Positions 53,925-57,088 of a stretch of 57,088 bases of DNA are shown in pieces. The position numbers and the translations under genes are program-made. The notes beneath the pieces are model-generated. The model was not told the origin of the DNA, did no database searches, and was given only the letters and a program-made list of their open reading frames with translations. Positions within the stretch are counted from its first letter, which is position 1. Every line of letters starts with the position of its first letter. This stretch comes from Pseudonocardia sp. (GTDB lineage Bacteria > Actinomycetota > Actinomycetes > Mycobacteriales > Pseudonocardiaceae), in the NCBI GenBank assembly GCA_029263115.1, contig JAJCYC010000019.1, positions 1 through 57,088 of the forward strand, in the 5' to 3' direction.

Positions 53925-54227
53925 TTGGGCATCGGGCGACTCGACGATCAGGACTATCCGGCGGTCACTATGGGTCAGGCCGCTGAGCTGCTCGACGTTC
54001 AACCTGCGTTCTTGCGCAGCCTCGATGCGGCCGACGTCCTGCACCCGGTCCGTTCCGCCGGTGGGCACCGCCGCTACTCCCGCCGTCAACTCGAGTACGC
54101 CGCCCGCGTCCGCGCCCTGTTCGACCAGGGCATCACCCTGGATGCCGCTTACCGGATCTTGAGCCTGGAAGACGAGCTCGCGGTCGCCCGCCGGCGCATC
54201 GCCGAACTCGAAAACCCGCCGGACTGA
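53925..54227 (+). CDS. MerR/HspR-family regulator
   Basis: The 100-residue protein starts at a TTG (IGRLDDQDYPAVTMGQAAEL) and has one MerR-type winged helix at about 13-50 (LDVQPAFLRSLDAADVLHPV, GGHRRYSRRQLEY) and a C-terminal coiled coil (SLEDELAVARRRIAELE). HspR, a MerR member, represses heat-shock genes, so control of the island's hsp20 is a natural inference, though its effector part is short. GGGAGA stands 9 nt before the TTG. Confidence 0.8.
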   Translation: MGIGRLDDQDYPAVTMGQAAELLDVQPAFLRSLDAADVLHPVRSAGGHRRYSRRQLEYAARVRALFDQGITLDAAYRILSLEDELAVARRRIAELENPPD

Positions 54228-54254
54228 CCGACACCCTCGTCGGCGGTCGCGGGT

Positions 54255-54368
54255 TCATTCGGTGGTGATGATCGGCATGCCCAGGCTGACGGTGCCCACT
54301 GGTGGACGCTCGCGCATCCGGTCGAGACTCTCGATCTGCCCCCGACGCCGCGCCGATCCTGCCACCAC
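54255..54368 (-). CDS. Possible 37-residue peptide
   Basis: A GTG at 54368 opens RRRGQIESLDRMRERPPVGT then VSLGMPIITTE. The frame looks protein-like but is very short, and its position between the MerR-like gene and the tRNA is not informative. This is a candidate only. Confidence 0.25.
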   Translation of the reverse strand: MVAGSARRRGQIESLDRMRERPPVGTVSLGMPIITTE

Positions 54369-54434
54369 GTGGGCCCTGTAGCGCAGCTTTGGCCCCACGA
54401 AGCGGAACTAAGATCGTCGATCAAGCCTCTGAGC

Positions 54435-54509
54435 TGGTGGGCGCGGCAGGATTCGAACCTGCGACCGCTCGGGTGTAAACCGAGAGCTCTCCCACTGAGC
54501 TACGCGCCC
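54435..54509 (-). tRNA. tRNA-Val (anticodon UAC), intact, CCA encoded
   Basis: Read on the minus strand, GGGCGCG pairs with CGCGCCC at the acceptor, followed by the D-arm, the anticodon stem CTCGG-TTTACAC-CCGAG with anticodon TAC, the T-arm GTTCGAATC and ACCA at the 3' end. Its 3' part is duplicated at 51808-51850. Confidence 0.97.
54436..54478. repeat. Attachment-site repeat within tRNA-Val (proximal copy)
   Basis: This is the 43-bp partner of 51808-51850, covering the tRNA from the anticodon loop to the acceptor end. The tRNA stays functional, as is normal for islands that bring a replacement 3' end. Confidence 0.85.
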
Positions 54510-54543
54510 GGACCGGGGCCCATGTTCCGGAACCCCGGGTCGA

Positions 54544-55002
54544 TCAGATCGCGGCGAGCGCCTTCTTCCAGGCGTCCTGGTCGCGGGCCTCGCCGGGGCC
54601 GTTCACCTCGGCGAAGCGGACCACACCGGCGGTGTCCACCAGGAAGGTGCCGCGCACGGCCAAGCCCTTGTCCTCCAGGAACACCCCGTAGGCCTTCGCC
54701 ACCTCGCCGTGCGGCCAGAAATCGGCCAGCAGCGGGAAGTCGTAGTTCTGCGCGTCGGCCCAGGCCTTGAGCGCGAACACATGGTCGACCGACACGGCCA
54801 GCACCTGGACGTCGTCGTTCTGGAAGCTGCCGATGTCGTCACGTACCGCGCACAGCTCGCCGGTGCAGATACCGGAGAAGGCGAACGGGTAGAACACGAC
54901 GAGCACGTTGCGCTCGCCGCGGAACGACGACAGCGTCACCTTCTCGTTGTTCTGGTTGCGCAGCGTGAAGTCGGGCGCTTCGGACCCAACCTGGGGTGCC
55001 AT
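54544..55002 (-). CDS. ahpE: Peroxiredoxin (AhpE type)
   Basis: The 152-residue peroxiredoxin reduces hydrogen peroxide and organic peroxides. PDFTLRNQNNEKVTLSSF begins the thioredoxin fold, and FYPFAFSGICTGELCAVRD contains the peroxidatic Cys46 and a second Cys51. FALKAWADAQNYDFPLLADF follows. The location beside DUF3052 and aceE is conserved in actinobacteria. GGCAGGAG precedes the ATG. Confidence 0.93.
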   Translation of the reverse strand: MAPQVGSEAPDFTLRNQNNEKVTLSSFRGERNVLVVFYPFAFSGICTGELCAVRDDIGSFQNDDVQVLAVSVDHVFALKAWADAQNYDFPLLADFWPHGEVAKAYGVFLEDKGLAVRGTFLVDTAGVVRFAEVNGPGEARDQDAWKKALAAI

Positions 55003-55130
55003 CGTGTACTCCTGCCTCCTCGGCCTGGCGATCGTCCGACCGCGCCGGGCGGCGCGGACACCTCGAACCCTAACCGGGCCCGACCGTTCCCCACCGCCCG
55101 GCACGAACCGGTCGATCCGCCCAGCCCGCC

Positions 55131-55565
55131 TCAGCGTCGGGACTTGGCCGCCCTCGGGGCCACCAGTCGCGCACCGGCCCAGCTCTCGCTGACGCTGACG
55201 TTGGACGTCTGGGACAGGCCGGCGGTCGGGGCCGCCTCGGCGATCTCGCTGGGCTCCACGTGCCCGGGCCGACCGGTCTTCGGCGTGAGTACCCAGACCA
55301 CGCCGTTGTCGGTCAACGGGGTGCCGGCATCCACCAGTGCGTCCGCCAGATCACCGTCCCCGTCCCGCCACCAGAGCAGCACGACGTCGACGACCTCGTC
55401 GGAGTCCTCGTCGACCAGGTCGTCCCCGCAGCGCTCCTCAACCGCGTTGCGGACCTCGTCGTCGACGTCGGAGTCCCATCCGAGCTCCTGGACCACCATG
55501 CCCGGCTCGATACCGAGCTTCCCGGCGACGTCGGCCTTACCGGCGTCTCCCGCGGCGGCGACCAC
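55131..55565 (-). CDS. DUF3052 protein
   Basis: The 144-residue acidic protein (KADVAGKLGIEPGMVVQELG, EERCGDDLVDEDSDEVVDVV, VVWVLTPKTGRPGHVEPSEI) matches DUF3052, a small actinobacterial family linked in position with aceE and AhpE. Its function is unknown. GTG at 55565 follows a GGAGGGG site. Confidence 0.9.
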   Translation of the reverse strand: MVAAAGDAGKADVAGKLGIEPGMVVQELGWDSDVDDEVRNAVEERCGDDLVDEDSDEVVDVVLLWWRDGDGDLADALVDAGTPLTDNGVVWVLTPKTGRPGHVEPSEIAEAAPTAGLSQTSNVSVSESWAGARLVAPRAAKSRR

Positions 55566-55873
55566 GTTCCCACCCCTCCCACTGTGCTTCGTTGACCGGT
55601 CCGCACCCGTAAATGCGAGCCTGACCACTTTCGGTTGCGGAATCCGAACACGCCGGAACGCCTCACCGCAACCGGGCGCTCCGAGATCATTGTCCCCGGA
55701 GGGCCCCGGCCCCCTGCACGGGTACCCGCCCAGGGGGCACGATGGGCCCAGCACCGCGTCTTCCGCCTGCCCGGGCGGGCGGAGCGGGAGGGCCCCGACC
55801 GGAGCCAGCAGGGCGGCACGCCGCCGTGATCAGGGGGCGGCACGCCGCCGCGAGACGACACAGGGAGATCCCC
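55566..55873. other. Region between divergent DUF3052 and aceE genes
   Basis: This 308-bp stretch carries the two promoters. A GGCGGCACGCCGCCG-type palindrome occurs twice (near 55812 and 55836), the second 38 bp before the aceE start. No gene is supported. Confidence 0.5.
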
Positions 55874-57088
55874 GTGAGCACCGAGAGAAGCGCCAGCGGA
55901 ACGAGCACGCGCACCGAGAGAAGCACCAGCGGAACCAGCATGCGCACCGAGAGAAGCGCCAGCGGAACGAGCATGCGCACCGAGCACGGGAGAGCGTCCG
56001 GAACGGGCGCGAACCGGGTGCACGTCATCCGGGACGGGTTGGCGGCCTACCTGCCCGACCTCGATCCCGACGAGACCCGGGAATGGCTGGAGTCGTTCGA
56101 CGGCATGCTCGACGCCGCCGGACAGCAGCGCGCCCGGTACCTGATGCTGCGCCTGCTCCAGCGCGCCCGGGAGAAGAACGTCGGCGTCCCGTCTCTGACC
56201 AGCACCGACTACGTCAACACCATCCCCACCGAGCGGGAGCCGTGGTTCCCCGGTGACGAGGAAACCGAGCGCGCCTACCGCCGCTGGATCCGGTGGAACG
56301 CGGCGATGATGGTGCACCGGGCGCAGCGGCCCGGGGTCGGCGTCGGCGGCCACATCTCCACCTACGCCTCCTCGGCCACGCTGTACGAGGTCGGCTTCAA
56401 CCACTTCTTCCGGGGCAAGGACCATCCCGGGGGCGGCGACCAGGTCTACATCCAGGGCCATGCCTCCCCCGGCATCTACGCCCGGGCCTTCCTCGAGGGC
56501 CGGCTCAGCGCCGACCGGCTCGACGGGTTCCGGCAGGAGCTGTCCCACGGCGGGCCCGGTCATGGCCTGCCGTCCTACCCGCACCCACGGCTGATGCGCG
56601 AGTTCTGGGAGTTCCCGACCGTGTCGATGGGCCTCGGCCCGCTGAACGCCATCATGCAGGCGCGGTTCAACCGCTACCTACGCGATCGCGGTATCGCCGA
56701 CACCGACGGGCAGCACGTCTGGGCGTTCCTGGGAGACGGCGAGATGGACGAGCCGGAGTCGCGCGGGCTGGTGCACATCGCGGCCACCGAGGGGCTGGAC
56801 AACCTCACCTTCGTGGTCAACTGCAACCTGCAGCGCCTGGACGGCCCGGTACGCGGGAACGGCAAGATCATCCAAGAGCTGGAGTCGTTCTTCCGGGGTG
56901 CCGGGTGGAACGTGATCAAGGTGGTCTGGGGTCGGGAGTGGGACAACCTGCTGCACGCCGACCGGGACGGCGCGCTGGTCAACCTGATGAACACCACCCC
57001 GGACGGCGACTACCAGACCTACCGGGCCAACGACGGCGGCTACGTCCGCGACCACTTCTTCGGCCGCGACCCACGCACCAAGGCGCTG
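55874..57088 (+). CDS. aceE: Pyruvate dehydrogenase E1 component (partial, runs off window)
   Basis: The first 405 codons of homodimeric AceE are present; the full protein is usually about 910 residues. The enzyme decarboxylates pyruvate with thiamine diphosphate for acetyl-CoA production. [57 protein letters not shown] and the ThDP motif [12 protein letters not shown]...[15 protein letters not shown] are clear. The N-terminus has an unusual extension made of three 11-residue repeats ([11 protein letters not shown]-type, 55880-55978). GTG at 55874 follows AGGGAGA. Confidence 0.95.
   Translation, partial: MSTERSASGTSTRTERSTSGTSMRTERSASGTSMRTEHGRASGTGANRVHVIRDGLAAYLPDLDPDETREWLESFDGMLDAAGQQRARYLMLRLLQRAREKNVGVPSLTSTDYVNTIPTEREPWFPGDEETERAYRRWIRWNAAMMVHRAQRPGVGVGGHISTYASSATLYEVGFNHFFRGKDHPGGGDQVYIQGHASPGIYARAFLEGRLSADRLDGFRQELSHGGPGHGLPSYPHPRLMREFWEFPTVSMGLGPLNAIMQARFNRYLRDRGIADTDGQHVWAFLGDGEMDEPESRGLVHIAATEGLDNLTFVVNCNLQRLDGPVRGNGKIIQELESFFRGAGWNVIKVVWGREWDNLLHADRDGALVNLMNTTPDGDYQTYRANDGGYVRDHFFGRDPRTKAL
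55880..55978 (+). repeat. Three tandem 33-bp repeats at the 5' end of aceE
   Basis: Three copies of a 33-bp unit begin at 55880, 55913 and 55946, each starting ACCGAGAGAAGC and differing at a few bases; a truncated fourth copy starts at 55979. They encode [22 protein letters not shown] and [11 protein letters not shown]. Copy number changes would stay in frame. Confidence 0.9.

Larger units (their letters stand above)
51851..54435. mobile_element. Small tRNA-Val integrated island carrying hsp20
   Basis: The segment between the two 43-bp repeats holds a toxin-like remnant, hsp20, an unknown gene, a hairpin and a MerR/HspR-like regulator gene. No integrase or excisionase is visible, so it is a relic or is moved by proteins encoded elsewhere. 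Its base composition is less GC-extreme and more AT-rich around the hsp20 promoter than neighbouring DNA. Confidence 0.7.

Overview
The window is GC-rich DNA with very strong third-position GC bias, so every real gene has long open antisense shadows. It comes from an actinomycete. The gene order ptpA-SURF1-cobD next to RNase H/phosphatase-zinc ribbon-Nif3-cobC matches the Rv2228c-Rv2236c region of Mycobacterium tuberculosis. DUF397, DUF3052, AhpE and an F420-type reductase are also present. Together these suggest Actinobacteria, probably Pseudonocardiales or a relative; the genus is an inference.

Layout. 1-9 kb: a secreted acidic protein (cut by the window edge), a TAP-like secreted hydrolase, panB, a BtuF-like metal receptor coupled to an F420:NADP reductase, a DUF4097 lipoprotein, an RNB-domain ribonuclease and a lipase-like protein that has lost its catalytic Ser. 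9-18 kb: a DesK/LuxR-type two-component pair, a Cys-rich unknown, a beta-lactamase-like protein without the SxxK Lys, dapA, a D-2-hydroxyacid dehydrogenase with a decayed YjbR gene behind it, a K+ channel, a DUF2188 repeat protein and a cupin. 18-27 kb: rnpB, a broken tauE, the mycobacteria-like block (with the RNase H/phosphatase split in two), cobC, ptpA, SURF1, cobD and a Vsr-like nuclease. 27-36 kb: an aldehyde dehydrogenase, a GH3 hexosaminidase, a Wzz-like protein, an orphan MftD-like oxidase, a YciO/YrdC protein and a CHASE3-type kinase with a single-domain regulator. 36-46 kb: glgX and an uncharacterised surface-polymer-type locus: FkbM methyltransferase; an operon of dehydrogenase, 6-PTPS-like protein, glycosyltransferase and decayed flippase-like protein; and, divergent to it, a CDP-alcohol phosphatidyltransferase fused to an LtaS-like domain; then a TVP38 protein. 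46-51 kb: a STAS protein, a PPK2 remnant, an MFS exporter, a cupin, an SDR, an FAH-family enzyme and vapBC. 51.8-54.5 kb: a small island bounded by a 43-bp perfect repeat of the 3' half of tRNA-Val, carrying hsp20, an unknown protein, a MerR/HspR-like regulator and a toxin-like remnant. 54.5-57 kb: intact tRNA-Val, ahpE, DUF3052 and the 5' part of aceE.

Three themes stand out. First, gene decay is common: at least five remnants carry internal deletions, frameshifts or truncations, and three intact ORFs have substituted catalytic residues. Second, many starts look leaderless (a TANNNT hexamer 6-8 nt before ATG/GTG) and many neighbours overlap by 4 bp. Third, the best candidates for an undescribed system are the 38.7-45.6 kb cell-surface locus and the miniature tRNA-Val heat-shock island. 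No CRISPR array, insertion sequence or intact integrase was seen. All family assignments come from reading the sequence, without database searches.
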